A DNA stretch of 64,000 nucleotides from Ditylenchus dipsaci (GCA_004194705.1 SADC01000998.1:186001-250000), one strand, 5' to 3'; positions 44,780 to 55,470 are shown, counted from the first letter of the stretch. Made by a program: numbers and translations. The notes: generated by a model not told the origin, from the sequence alone.

Positions 44780-45520
44780 GGTCGCCACTTTTGTATTCAA
44801 AACCAATTTTTTGTCAAATTTTGCAAATTTATGCCGGATATTCTTTCAAAACTTTAAATAGAGCCTCTGAGCTCTCTTTTAATCAGAGAACCGAAAAATC
44901 AAAGTAGCTCGAAAAAAAAGTTTTTAAGTTTCTCCCAATCAGAAGTGGTGGATTTAGCCTGCATTTTGGGTGGATATTCGTGTTTAAGCCCAATTTTCGG
45001 CCATTTTTTGCAATTTCATGTTGAGTATCTTTCCGGAACCATCAAATTCAGCTTTTTAGCTCTTTTTTGAGCAAAGAAGCGAAAATTGAGGAAGATTTTA
45101 AAAAGTTTTTAAGTCCTTCTAATTTGGAAGTGATGGATTCAGCCTGAATTTTGGGTGAATTTTCGTGTTCGAGCTTAATTTTCTGGCCAAATTTTGCAAA
45201 TTTATACCGGATATTTTCCGGAACCCTCAAACTTAGCTTCTCAGCTCTCTTTTGAGCAGAGAACCGGAAATCGAGGTTGCTCTAAAAAAGTTTTTAAGTC
45301 CCTCAAAATTAGAAGTGGTGGATTTAGCTTGCATTTTAGGTGGATATACGTTTTCGAGCCTAATTTTCTGCCAATTTTTGCAAATATATACCGGATATCA
45401 TTTCAAAAACCTAAAATTCAACATTTTAGCTCTCTCTCAGCACAAACGCAAGAATGAGGTAGCTTTAAAAAAAGATTTGAAGTCATTCCAAATTGAAGAT
45501 GGTGGTTTTTGCCTGCGTAG
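44780..45520 (+). repeat. Satellite, ~186 bp units, locus 3 (about 4 copies)
   Basis: CCAATTTT-type marks at about 44805, 44990, 45176 and 45361 give a period of ~185 bp. The first unit and its upstream 120 bp match locus 2 (GTCGCCACTTTTGTATTC). Confidence 0.85.
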
Positions 45521-46386
45521 TAGTACCTGCACCAAGTTTTTCATCTTCAAAGGATGCCGCCTTCGTGCCCCATACCTATAGGGCACTTTCAAAGAGAAGC
45601 TCATAGGTATATATTGAGGTTTTATTAAAATCTATTCATGAGATTTCTCATTTTGAATAATTTTATTTCGAAATATTTTGATAAAGTGGGGTACATTTGC
45701 TGAATACGTAGACGTTTTTATCATGATTTACCTGTTTTTCATCGAGAGAAAAAACTTGTGAATGAGTGGTCCAGAACCCGCCTTTTGTATAATACTCAAA
45801 AATTTAAGTATTTTTGAAAAAAACTCACTAAAACGAAATGCAATTGGACGTGCTATCTAACGAGAAAAAAAATCAGCACTTTATAATAAAAAATAAATTT
45901 TTTATGAGCAAATCAAATCTCTAAAAAATTATTGATTTTTATTATTTGCAATTAGTGTTGCGAGTTTGCGTGAGGGAAAAGTTATTTAGCGTTTGAAATG
46001 ATCATGATTTCTTAGCTCAGCTACATTATAAATAAAACTTTTTTGAAATCCATTATTATGAATAAAGTCTTTTTGCAAAAAAATTAAAAAAAATTGAATA
46101 GAAAACCTTTCATGACAAAAATTTTATTGCAATAAAACATTTTTGATAAAAATTGTTTTGCAGTCGAATCTAGTTCATTAAAGGGAGGGTGAAAGCTGTT
46201 AAAAAGATAGACGAAAGAATTACTACAAGTTTTGTGTTTTTTAAATGTGGTTTTAGAGCGATATTTCGTGGAAAACTTGGTGTTGCAATGTGAGAAAAAC
46301 TTGTGCAGAATTAAAAGTTAGATTAGCGTCATCAATATTAGAAATTCAAAACTTATTTTTAGCGTGATTTTTTTCACCCCTACAAC
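45521..46386. other. AT-rich non-coding stretch
   Basis: No supported gene. Confidence 0.4.
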
Positions 46387-46672
46387 TAGGGTTGTACCGG
46401 TTCGGTTAACCGACCCGGTCGGTTAACTGAACCGGAACGATTTTGGCCAAATAAACCGGAACGAAAAACCGAGTACGAAAAAATCCGGTTAACCGAAAAC
46501 CGGGTAAAGCAAAATTTCGGTTAATTTACGACAAAAAATAAACCAAAAACCGGGAACAAGCCGGTAACCGACCGAAAAAAACTGAAAACCCGTAACCGAA
46601 AACCGGGTGCGCGAAAAACCCGGTTAACTGAAAACCGGGTAGGGCCAAATTAACCGAAACCGTACAACCCTA
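46387..46672. mobile_element. hAT-like MITE built of CCGGTTAACCGG words
   Basis: Ends TAGGGTTGTACCGG and CGTACAACCCTA; flanks CCTACAAC / ACTACAAC, 7 of 8 matching. The body is variants of GGTTAACCG, AACCGGGT and CCGAAAACCGG. Confidence 0.85.
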
Positions 46673-47720
46673 ACTACAACCAATGAAAATTTCTGACCAA
46701 TTGACTAGTACCCCTAAACTAACCACAACCTATAAGTTAAAATTATTAACAAAACAAACAAGTATTAATATGCCATATTCTATAATCAGGAATTTTTCGA
46801 CCATAGTCGACCAGTTATATTTCGGTTTGTGCTTAGAACTAGTTAACACTGGGCTGGATAGGCCAGCGAAAAAACTCCATTATTGACCGAAGGCTGGGAA
46901 TGAGAACAAAAGAAGAAAATGCCTAAGGGTCAAATAGGTACCCTTCTAGGCCTTCCAGACCTTAATTTTAAGAAACTATTTTGCTTGGGCCGAAAATTCA
47001 TGCTATTCTTTAGACGTAAGTGCCCATAATCACTTACAAGTTCTGGCTCTCTTCTTGTTGATGCTGTCATCCTTATCTCTGGCCTTAGGTATCTTCTTTG
47101 TTTTGTTCCTCTTTTTCAGCCCTCGATTTAAAGGATTGACCGGAGTCTGATTTGCGCTGAAAAAGCCGCACACTAGACAATCGAGGGGTTGACAGGCTTT
47201 AAGCGTGACCTGTTCTTGGTTGCTCCTCAAGAAGAAGGAGAAGTCCAGTCGTCGTCTCCAGCCAAGCCGTGTTCCATACTAACAGCCAGCCATCCGGGTC
47301 TTCAGCTCTGTACTCAGCCGTCGTACTCATCCAGTGGTGGTCCAAGCCAGCGCACAGAAGTCAAGCAACCAGATGTCCAGAAGTCAAGAAACAACCAAGG
47401 AACTAGTGTTCAGAATCTCTTATGTCTATCTGATATGAATTGTACGTGTGTATCAAATAAAAAAAACCCCTCGGTCTTGTCTTAGATGTGTGTAACGAGT
47501 TATCAAATTTCACTCATTCCAGTCATCGGAAGATACCCACCCTCCTCCCCCCCTCACGCGAATCAACTTTTTTTAGAGTATTCATAAAAACCCTATATCG
47601 ACCTGAAATCGCCTCAGGAGTTAAAAAAAGAAATTATTTTTGGGTTCTAGTCTACAAAAAATTGAGTTTTCGGGTCACCCAAAAGTACCCATTTTGACGA
47701 TAGAGATTCAAGGCTTTCAG
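46673..47720. other. Non-coding or unresolved stretch
   Basis: Open frames on both strands overlap at 47030-47485 (a basic frame on -, a Ser/Gln-rich frame on +). AATAAA at 47456 falls inside the + frame. Neither is convincing as a gene. Confidence 0.35.
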
Positions 47721-48126
47721 TAGAGTTGGCCCGGAATTCCGTCTTTTTTTTGGATTCCGGTTCCGGTCGCGAAAAATATGTTATTCCGGTTCCGGTTTTC
47801 ACAAAACTAAAATTCCGGTTCCGGTCCAAATATCCATTCCGAGCCCACTGTATCATAATTTTGCTCTTGTTTGGCTGATTTTTAACCCGTATTTTTTAAC
47901 TATTGAACAAATTTTTTCGTATTAAACATAAATATATAAAAATCATGTAACAGGCAGCGATTTTTTTCGAAAACTTCTTTTTTCGACTCCGGTTTCGGTT
48001 TCGGCAAAAGTAAAATTCCGGTTCTGATTCCGGTTCCGGTTTTTACGAAAAATCAAATTCCGGTTCCGGTTTTCACAAATCTAAAATTTCGGTTCCGGTC
48101 CAAATATCGATTACGAGCCTACTCTA
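47721..48126. mobile_element. hAT-like element built of ATTCCGGTTCCGGT words
   Basis: The ends TAGAGTTGG and (inverted) TAGAGTAGG resemble those of 18228-19381. Flanks are GCTTTCAG / GTGTTCAG (6 of 8). Both halves repeat AATTCCGGTTCCGGT and TCCGGTCCAAATAT. Confidence 0.7.
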
Positions 48127-48823
48127 GTGTTCAGGCCATCCAAGACTTTGTTTTCACTCACTCTGAAATTTCCACTGCCACTTGCTTTTTCCAACCGAGT
48201 GAGAATTGCACTTTCCTGTAAAGGCAAGATCAACACAGTTTTATTTAAGTTAAAGCAATGCCGAAAACATAATGCGAGAATAAAAAAGAGTATGATAAAC
48301 TTATTTATCGAACACAATGTTGCCTTGACCTTTTTTTTTAAACAATCAATTTAAAATATCGAGCTCTGTCAAAAGTGCTTGTTAGATTTTTTAAATCCTT
48401 TACAGCAACTTTTTTAAGAGATCAAACAAGGAATAAAAACAAAATTTCAGACCACTTAAAGTTAAGGGACGGCTTACTCACTCACCGAAAAAAATAGTGA
48501 GTGCGAACACTGTTCCTAGCCGGGTATTTAACTTTTTTTAGAAAAAAGGTCCAAACCCTAGCTTTAAAAAAAACTTTTAGAGATGTCAGTAAATAAAATT
48601 ACTCTGTAATTTATAAAATTTATAATTTAATATAATTTGAAAGAGTGATACTGGAAAACAGTATAGTTTCACAAAGTTATATTCAATTTATCACAAAATA
48701 TTTGAACAGTTAAATTTATTATTTATTCGTTCTTTCATAGATTTGCTCTAAGTTCACCACGTTTATTATGTGAAAAAAGCTGAAAATTTTATTTCTGACT
48801 TGTATCGGCTGTTTCTTATTTGC
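48127..48823. other. AT-rich non-coding stretch
   Basis: No supported gene. Confidence 0.4.
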
Positions 48824-48831
48824 ATTCTAGT

Positions 48832-49125
48832 GGCATTGTATTAATCGAAGAGTGTCAGAAAACAGCTTTTCGTTCTTTTAAGAGTAAAAAATTACTTAGG
48901 AGAGTTAAAACAAGATTTCAAAAATATTGTAAAAATGCAAATGCAAAAAGTTTATTCCTCCTGAAAAAGTATATTTTCCGAAAAAATGGATTACCTGCTC
49001 TTACATTCGAAATGTGTTGTTTTTCGTGCTGTTTCATAATACAAATGTCGGATCCTGGTTTGCGACGAAATTTCTTTGAAGAACATGCTTCTGAATCAAT
49101 TTTTAAATTTCTTGAGGTTTTTATT
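48832..49125 (+). CDS. Unidentified exon, AT-rich block, part 1
   Basis: A TTGCATTCTAG acceptor (ending about 48831) opens a frame reading GIVLIEECQKTAFRSFKSKK, then LLRRVKTRFQKYCKNANAKS, KYIFRKNGLPALTFEMCCFS and DPGLRRNFFEEHASESIFKF, with GAG|GTTTTT near 49113 as a possible donor. Very Lys/Arg-rich, then Cys/Phe-rich. The family is not recognised. It may be the first visible exon of a gene continuing to 49648, or even to the RING-H2 exon at 52015-52840. Confidence 0.4.
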
Positions 49126-49199
49126 TAGATTCTAAAATTTTCAAATTTTAGCTGAATTTTATTTTCAAATTTTAGCTGACTTGTAAGCCGTGATTTGAT

Positions 49200-49648
49200 T
49201 GGTTATGATGGAAAAATGATTTCGTGGAGGCTTGCTAGACGTTTAGACAAAATATACACGTCCTCTGCCATAGTAGCACCTATTTTCGACGCACTCAAGT
49301 AGCATAGTGCATTGACTATCATTAGAGAGGGGCATAAGCTATCTTGCTTAGGCTTACCTTACTTTTGGGACAAAGTATTTTTTTGCTTTATGAAAATATT
49401 GCTTACATCTGAATATTATTATGGAGGTGAAGCCTTGTGACGCTTTTTTGCCTTTTTTAAGAATTAACCATGTTATAGATTATATTTGTTTTAATCGGTT
49501 CGAAACAAATGTATATTCTGGTTCTACAGAATTTAATGCTGAACTATTCTGTAGAAGCAGATTTTGCATGTTTGAAGTCCGAAACTTGACAAAACACTTT
49601 TTAAAATTTAATTCATTAAAAAAAATAGGTTGTAAAAAGGCTAGTTGA
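49200..49648 (+). CDS. Unidentified exons, AT-rich block, part 2
   Basis: Two or three segments in different frames look coding: LIGYDGKMISWRLARRLDKI then YTSSAIVAPIFDALK ending at TAG near 49303; and, from 49421, MEVKPCDAFLPFLRINHVID, ICFNRFETNVYSGSTEFNAE and RFCMFEVRNLTKHFLKF. Joins are not resolved, so either a split gene with sequence errors or a decayed one. No recognised domain. Confidence 0.35.
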
Positions 49649-49868
49649 TTTGTCTTTTTTAATTGTTTTTATCACGTCCAAATTTACTAAATTCATTAAA
49701 AGTAAATTTTCTCTGTCACATTTTTTTTGAAAACAAGAGCTGTGCATCAAATGTTTCTAAGATATGAATAGAAGGTTATCTACGTACATTTCAGAGGTTT
49801 TATGGTTTTTAAATTGGGGCTATGGTTTTAAATTTTTTTAACAATAAGCACAAACAAAACAAGACACT
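49649..49868. other. Non-coding stretch
   Basis: AT-rich; nothing supported. Confidence 0.4.
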
Positions 49869-49945
49869 TCAGAACTGGTCCCGCGCGCATTCAAACCGTT
49901 CATCCTTCCATGAAAAGGAAGAGACATGGTCCTTTAACTAGCAAA
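49869..49945. repeat. Solo end of the 5S-core TIR element family
   Basis: GGTCCCGCGCGCATTCAAAC and GAAAAGGAAGAGACATGG match the right end of 14906-15300. No partner end or 5S core is visible. Confidence 0.65.
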
Positions 49946-50023
49946 ATAAAAACGTTTTGAACGCAAAAAGTAACGCATTTTTACTAAGGGCATTTTAATG
50001 GTCAAAAGATCGAAAAGTTAAAT

Positions 50024-50317
50024 TCTGACACCGGTTTGTGATCAGCGTACCAATTAGCTTTTAAAACTACTCTCCGAATTTAAAATTGACTGTCATATTT
50101 CAAATTCCGCTCAAGACAAAAATTAATTCAAATTACAAATATTGAGCTTTTAAATATATTTGTCTTGAATCAAGACAAATACATTTAAAAGCTTAATATT
50201 TTGTAATTTGAATTAATTTTTGTCTTGAGCGGAATTTGAAATATGACAGTCCGTTTTGAATTTGAAGAGTAGTTTAAGAACAATTAGGTACGCTGACCAC
50301 GAATTCGGTGTCAGAAT
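50024..50317. repeat. Near-perfect palindrome (hairpin MITE)
   Basis: ATTCTGACACCG at the left and CGGTGTCAGAAT at the right. Arms pair through GCTCAAGACAAAAATTAATT and AATTAATTTTTGTCTTGAGC to a centre near 50170. Confidence 0.85.
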
Positions 50318-50714
50318 ACTTTCTCGGTGGTGGAATATTATGATTTTATTATTTGCATGTTGCATTGATTTTTGAGTTTTTAGTGTGTTCTCTGATAGCT
50401 TAACAACTATGTGAAGCAATAAAAACGATAGAGACGCCTGTTGTCTCTTGAAAAAATATTTACGAAAAATATTTACAAAAAATATTTTTCCTGCCTTTTA
50501 TTTTTAGCAAAGAATGAAATTTATTTGTTTCAACTATTGTATTATTAGCTATATTATTTGTTTCATTAGTAACATGTTAACTTGTTTCAATAAACGAGCT
50601 CAAGTCAAAATTACGTGAACTAAAATTCTAGATTCTAACATAAATTCCTACTCTGACTTAAATAAATATATTGATAATCTTGGTCGTCGCGTATTTTTGA
50701 CCAAAATTTTCAGG

Positions 50715-51091
50715 ATTTGGAAATTTTGTGAACTTTCATACAAATGCTGTGGAATTGTATAAAGACTTCAACGTCCATGATTTGTGCTCATATTTGTTTT
50801 TGCCCAATTTTACTTTGGCCTACAGAAAAGAAAGAAATGTTCAACAATGTAAAAGAATTATTAAACAAAAACATGGAACATTTTCCCCATAAGGTTATAT
50901 AATAGATTTAATCAAGGAATCACTCAAAAATATGATGAAGTTTTAAAGAAAACTGAAAATATTGGCAAAGTTTACTCTGCTAAAACAACCGAAAATTTTT
51001 TAAATACGCCAAGTTGCTATATAAATATATTAAAATATTGGAAACAGTCATGCAGAGCCTCCTCAAAAAGACCGCGTTGGTTAAATTTAAA
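50715..51091 (+). CDS. Unidentified exon with canonical nematode splice sites
   Basis: The acceptor is TTTTCAG, the nematode consensus, and the donor is AAA|GTAGGT. The frame reads FGNFVNFHTNAVELYKDFNV, HDLCSYLFLPNFTLAYRKER, VQQCKRIIKQKHGTFSP. After the C-run at 50885-50888 it needs one extra base to continue YNRFNQGITQKYDEVLKKTE, FLNTPSCYINILKYWKQSC and SSKRPRWLNLK. A further segment after TTTTCAAG near 51121 (NERVQACFGQVEKSSELPNN) may be the next exon. No family is recognised; the charged, aromatic-rich composition resembles the exons at 48.8-49.6 kb. Confidence 0.5.
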
Positions 51092-51229
51092 GTAGGTTAT
51101 TTTTTATGTTAAAGTTTTCAAGAAATGAAAGAGTTCAAGCATGTTTTGGGCAGGTAGAAAAATCTTCAGAATTACCTAACAATGTATATCTTCTAGTTCT
51201 AGTCTATTTCCTTGTAGTATCACTTTTTC

Positions 51230-51445
51230 GGAAAATCGGTAATCACTATGTCAAGAGACGCGAGTCTTTTCGGCAAACTGTTACATTTATAATAATGACC
51301 GGCAAAGCCGGAATCTATTCCACTTTTCGGACTAGATTAGCTAAAGAGAACTGGCAAAAGCCTCCCAAATCAAAATAAAAAGGTGTCGGAGCCTAGGTGG
51401 GAACGAACTTTCTGGGTGATCACTATGGAAAGGATCGACTTTACC
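51230..51445. repeat. Degenerate Tigger-like MITE
   Basis: The right side GTGTCGG...GGGAACGAACTTTCTGGG...GGATCGACTTTA resembles the end of 14411-14694. The left side, TCGGTAATCACTATG, pairs weakly. Confidence 0.4.
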
Positions 51446-52014
51446 TTTTGGAGCCACAAGTTTATGCTTAGGCGTTAGGCTCAAGGTTTTGAATTCCCAT
51501 TTTTAATTTAAATTTTTCTTTCTTGACCTGGATAAGACTTCGCAGTCATTTAAAATCACGGCAAAAGCTGTATGGAAGCAATATTTAAGTCAAAAAAGAA
51601 AAATTTTAATTTGAAAATTCGAGAGGAATTCTAAAACTTCTGAGAGGTAAGAGGGTATCAAGAAAAAGCTTCGAATTTTTTTTTATATAAACTCAAATAT
51701 GATGATGGTCAGAATAATAAACATGAAAAATATGGTACCAAAAATATTATTATTCATAAATATCAGATTTTCTACGCAGCATTGCGAAATTGTCGTTGTC
51801 GTCGACGGCAATGGTCCTTAAAATCTTTTTTTAAAATTTAAAAAATAAAGCAATTTTAAGGTCCTTAAAATTTTTTTTAACAAAATTTAAAAAATAAAGC
51901 AATTTTAAGGTCCTTCAAACATTCACTCAGCATCCATACTTTACACATCTCGGACTTTTAATGAAATGTAAACGCTGGCTATACTATATAGCCACTAATT
52001 CTTTGTTCAAACAG
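51446..52014. other. Non-coding stretch
   Basis: AT-rich, with a ~50 bp direct duplication (TTTAAAAAATAAAGCAATTT, then TAAGGTCCTT) at about 51815-51915. Ends with TTCAAACAG, the acceptor of the next exon. Confidence 0.45.
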
Positions 52015-52840
52015 CGACCACTCCAACAAAAATGTGACAGAAAATCAATATTTCACAGAAGAAGTATTGTTAAAATTGCTAATACTTGGAGACATACCTA
52101 CAGAAGATGAAAAAAAAACCACCAAATATCTAGTTAGCTTAAATAATTTATCAAATAATCAACAATTTCTAACTTTAAACCAATGAAAAAACATACCAAA
52201 AGCAAAGATATTCAAGAAAATTTAAAAAATCGGGTCAGAAAATTCAGTGAAAATGCCAAAAAAATTACTGATTTGTCACCAAAATTATTTGATATATCGT
52301 TAAATATCGTGTTTTTCGACAAAAATTGGGAGGGATGCAAAAATGCTATGGAGAAAAAATTAAAGAAAAATACTCAGAAATTTTAAATTGTTGGAATATG
52401 TTGTCAATCAATACTGTAAAGAAGCGGAACTGGAAACTGAAGATACTGAACATTTAAAAGCCATAAGAACTTTTTCAGAAAATTTGGAAACCTACTTGTT
52501 GGAATCGCTGGGAAAAATAGCTCATTCATCCAGTCCAGAAGCCATTGACAAATTTCTAGAAGAAAATAACATGATAAAAAATTCTGATCAGAAAAAAGAA
52601 GAAATACGGGAAATAAAATCCAACATGATACATGGACTGAAAAATTCTATGGCTAAAATCATAAAAATGAAGCCCAAACTTTTTGAAAAATTAGAATGCT
52701 CGATTTGTTTAAGCGATCAGTTGACGCCAGGAGTTGAAGATAAACTATTGGATTGTGGCCACTTTTTTCATAAAGGTTGTGTAGACGAATGGATCGAACG
52801 AAATCCAAATTGTCTTCTTTGTAGATCAACCATTGGTTGA
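52015..52840 (+). CDS. RING-H2 finger protein (probable E3 ubiquitin ligase), last exon
   Basis: Opens after TTGTTCAAACAG. The N-terminal ~210 residues are helical, charged and unrecognised (TENQYFTEEVLLKLLILGDI, KKITDLSPKLFDISLNIVFF, LKAIRTFSENLETYLLESLG). The C-terminus is a clear RING: LECSICLSD, LLDCGHFFHKGCVDEW, NPNCLLCRSTIG, giving C-x2-C...C-x-H-x3-H-x2-C-x10-C-x2-C. RING-H2 proteins recruit a ubiquitin-loaded E2. AATAAA at 52847 is 7 bases past the stop. Two frame breaks, near 52178 and at the T-run 52381-52384, must be bridged; both could be base-calling errors. Upstream exons may include 50715-51091. Confidence 0.65.
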
Positions 52841-52846
52841 GAGTGA

Positions 52847-52852
52847 AATAAA
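52847..52852 (+). terminator. Poly(A) signal AATAAA of the RING-H2 gene
   Basis: AATAAA directly after the stop codon at 52838-52840; short 3' UTRs are usual in nematodes. Confidence 0.6.
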
Positions 52853-53000
52853 ACAATTTGACAAGATTCCATATAACCAGCAGCGCATCCAGCATTCTTT
52901 TTGCTGATTTCCTTGGAAGCAAAGTCAAAAAGTCAAATTTTGCACAACTTTTTTGAAATGTATTTTATCGGCCTGAGAAAAAGGTTTTCTATTGTTGCAG

Positions 53001-53092
53001 GTTCTAAAATGGCCTTGGAAGTGTTTGAAACCGATGTTCGGAAGATTCATCGACATTTTGGCGTTTTGTTTAATAGTCTTTGGTTCGTACTT
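53001..53092 (+). CDS. Possible short membrane-anchor exon
   Basis: After a TTGTTGCAG acceptor the frame reads VLKWPWKCLKPMFGRFIDIL, then AFCLIVFGSYFFD and TGA: a basic segment followed by a hydrophobic helix at the C-terminus. No upstream partner exon could be assigned, so this is tentative. Confidence 0.25.
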
Positions 53093-53297
53093 TTTTGATT
53101 GAAATGTTCTGTTCTACTGGATGATCCATGCACCAATCAAATTAACTGGTCCTCCACTTGGTGCAATTTTTTATGTTTTTGAGGTTCCACCACTTCTCTA
53201 ACCTCGCCCCTCTCTGGCGTTAAATAAGGGGGACATTTTCAGTGTTAGCGGACATTTTTGGGTGTGAGACTACTCAAGAGTCTTGCTCGTAATTATG

Positions 53298-53408
53298 TCT
53301 TAGGTGAGTGAGTGCGCGCATCTCTAACCAACCAAGCCCCTGCGCCCCGAAGGGGGCGCAGGGGGCTTGTGGGCTTGGAGTTGAGATGCGCACACCCACA
53401 TACCTCAG
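53298..53408. repeat. Conserved GC hairpin module, copy 4
   Basis: GC stem CCCCTGCGCCCC / GGGGGCGCAGGGG, with the same flanks as copies 1 and 2 (TTTATTTATGCAGTAGGCCC). Confidence 0.8.
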
Positions 53409-54376
53409 ACACAAATCACTCGAAAGGGACTCTGTATGCATAAAAACAATATGCATATCAGAGTTTATTTATGCAGTAGGCCCAGCTAACAAAACTATGT
53501 TCGAATCCCAACTTTTCGGTATTTTTAGGGATATCCCGGTACCCTTTTTGGTGTATTTAGCTTGGGACCAAGGGAATTGGCCGACTTATGGTAGCCAAAA
53601 TTTTCTCGAAATCCTAACTTTTTAGTACGGAAAATGTTGGGAAGCAACTTTTTTTATTGTTTTTAGCGTATAAAAATCACTTAGAAAACGTCTAACATTA
53701 TTCATAGTTGACCGAAAAAGGCCCACCCCCACCCTCAAGTAAACAAGTGCCGAAAACTCAAGTCCATAAGCCAAAAATTGAGATAAGAAGGCTCGTAAAG
53801 TTTGAAAATAAAACTGAGGTTGTATATGCGCATCAGCTAGGTCATCGGCTCGAATACTACTGGGTGCTCACCCTATTTTTACATAATTTTATTCACAAAA
53901 TCGATGTCAAAAGGATTTTCAGTCTCTTAGCTATCTAACAGAATTATTCACACAGTAAAAATTAAATAATTAGAATAAAAAAATTGTATCCAATAGTATT
54001 TGAACCTGTGACCTAGAAAGTCCCTTCAAAATTTAAATTGCCTTGGTCCCTCCTATTATACTTTCTAGCTTTCTTATCCCAACTTTTTAGCTTATGAGTA
54101 CTAGATCTTAACAGATTGATCTAAAGTCGCATACTGCCTATCCAATGTATCAAACTTTCCTAAGCGAGTAAAATAACAAGTTCGCGGGGGTTCTCTTGTT
54201 AGAAATTTTGAACAATTTTTGTGAGTCGACAACTGAAACTTCAAAAAAGTAACTTAAAGTAATGAAGTAAAGTAACGAAGTCCTGAGCCCAGTTCTTTGA
54301 AATTTAGAGTTTCGACTGTATATCTGAAATAGTCAAAAATCTAGAAAAAGTTCGTTTTTTGAAAATACTTTTTCAA
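53409..54376. other. Mostly non-coding, with an inverted tRNA-like repeat
   Basis: At about 54000-54058 on - lies GGGACCAAGGCAATTT and GGTCACAGGTTCAAATAC, related to 43691-43745. An open frame at 53708-53938 starts with a Pro/Lys-rich stretch but has no other support. Confidence 0.4.
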
Positions 54377-54511
54377 ATGTTTTCTAGCTTCAAAACAATA
54401 GTTATTCTCATGTTGCTGCTGTGCGGTTTTGCCGACTTTCATTTTTGCCAACTGCGACGCCACTTTCAAGTATGCCTCGATAGAAATGGAAAAACTGTCG
54501 AGACAAGATAG
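54377..54511 (+). CDS. Candidate small secreted peptide (44 aa)
   Basis: The ORF from ATG 54377 to TAG 54511 begins MFSSFKTIVILMLLLCGFA, a textbook signal peptide (short basic start, hydrophobic core, small residue before a likely cut). It is followed by a 25-residue tail, DFHFCQLRRHFQVCLDRNGK then TVETR, with two cysteines. It has no homolog I recognise. Caution: TTTTCTAG overlaps the start codon region and could instead be a splice acceptor, and no poly(A) signal is obvious nearby. Confidence 0.35.
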   Translation: MFSSFKTIVILMLLLCGFADFHFCQLRRHFQVCLDRNGKTVETR

Positions 54512-55470
54512 GAGGTTTGTTAAAAATTATTAGCAAAGGCAGTTACATTTGCATAAGAGACAATGACTGTTTGTTGTAAATCTTTTTGAGTGCAAAATTC
54601 TTAAGCCAAGCGTTGTTACATTCTTAGCTGCTGGTTTTTAGTTTAACAACTTTTTTTTGAAAAATGCTATAGAATGTGCTGAAATTAAATGTCAAGCAAT
54701 TGGCGCAAACAGTCAAAGAAAATATGTGTGCGCAAATTTGCCTAACAAGTAGTTGTAGGCAAAATTTTCTTCACAAGCATGGGTATTAAATAGAGAAAAG
54801 AAGAAAAGATTGTCCAAACGAAGTACAGGGTGTCCCATATTTGCCGCCGGTTTTGTTTTTGCCATAACTTTTTATTTTTATGTATTTGATTACTATTGTT
54901 TTTTAATCTTGTAAGACAGCCTATAAGCTGATCGTTAATGACTTAAAAACTGTTCAGTGCTATTTTCATGGTGATTCTGAATTTGGAGACTGTATAACGG
55001 TTACATGCATCGGCGCAAATATTTTCTATGCTTTCGTAAATTTGTGTAAGTTTAAAAAAAGAGCCTAAATTGATTTTGTTATATTTTTTAACATGAATTT
55101 TTTTTGAATGAATACAATCATATACCATCAGAAAACTCAGATAAAGGGATATTGAAAAGGGAAGTTACCCATCGTATGCGTCGAATTTTCAAAATCTATT
55201 TTTAGATTCAGAGTCAGCATGAAAAACTGTTTTAAATGCACAAAAGTGCTGCGCAACCGTTTACTTATTGATAATCAAAAATCTCGATGAAAACCATTTA
55301 AAAATGGAAAATTTTCTTAAAAAGAAATATATGAATCCATGAAATAAGTTCTAGATTACATTACTTTTGACTAAGATTCAAAAAACATGCTAGAAAAAAT
55401 TACTTAGATGTTGGATTTCAGTAATTTGGTGCTGCATTTGCATACGACTTTATTATTTTACTAGTTTTTG
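54512..55470. other. AT-rich non-coding stretch
   Basis: Contains a mariner-like end (TACAGGGTGTCCCATATTTG near 54827) and otherwise no supported feature. Confidence 0.45.

Noticed and set aside
47030..47485. Overlapping frames on both strands, one with AATAAA nearby
   Set aside because: The poly(A) motif lies inside the + frame, starts are non-ATG, and neither strand has a recognised motif or clear acceptor.
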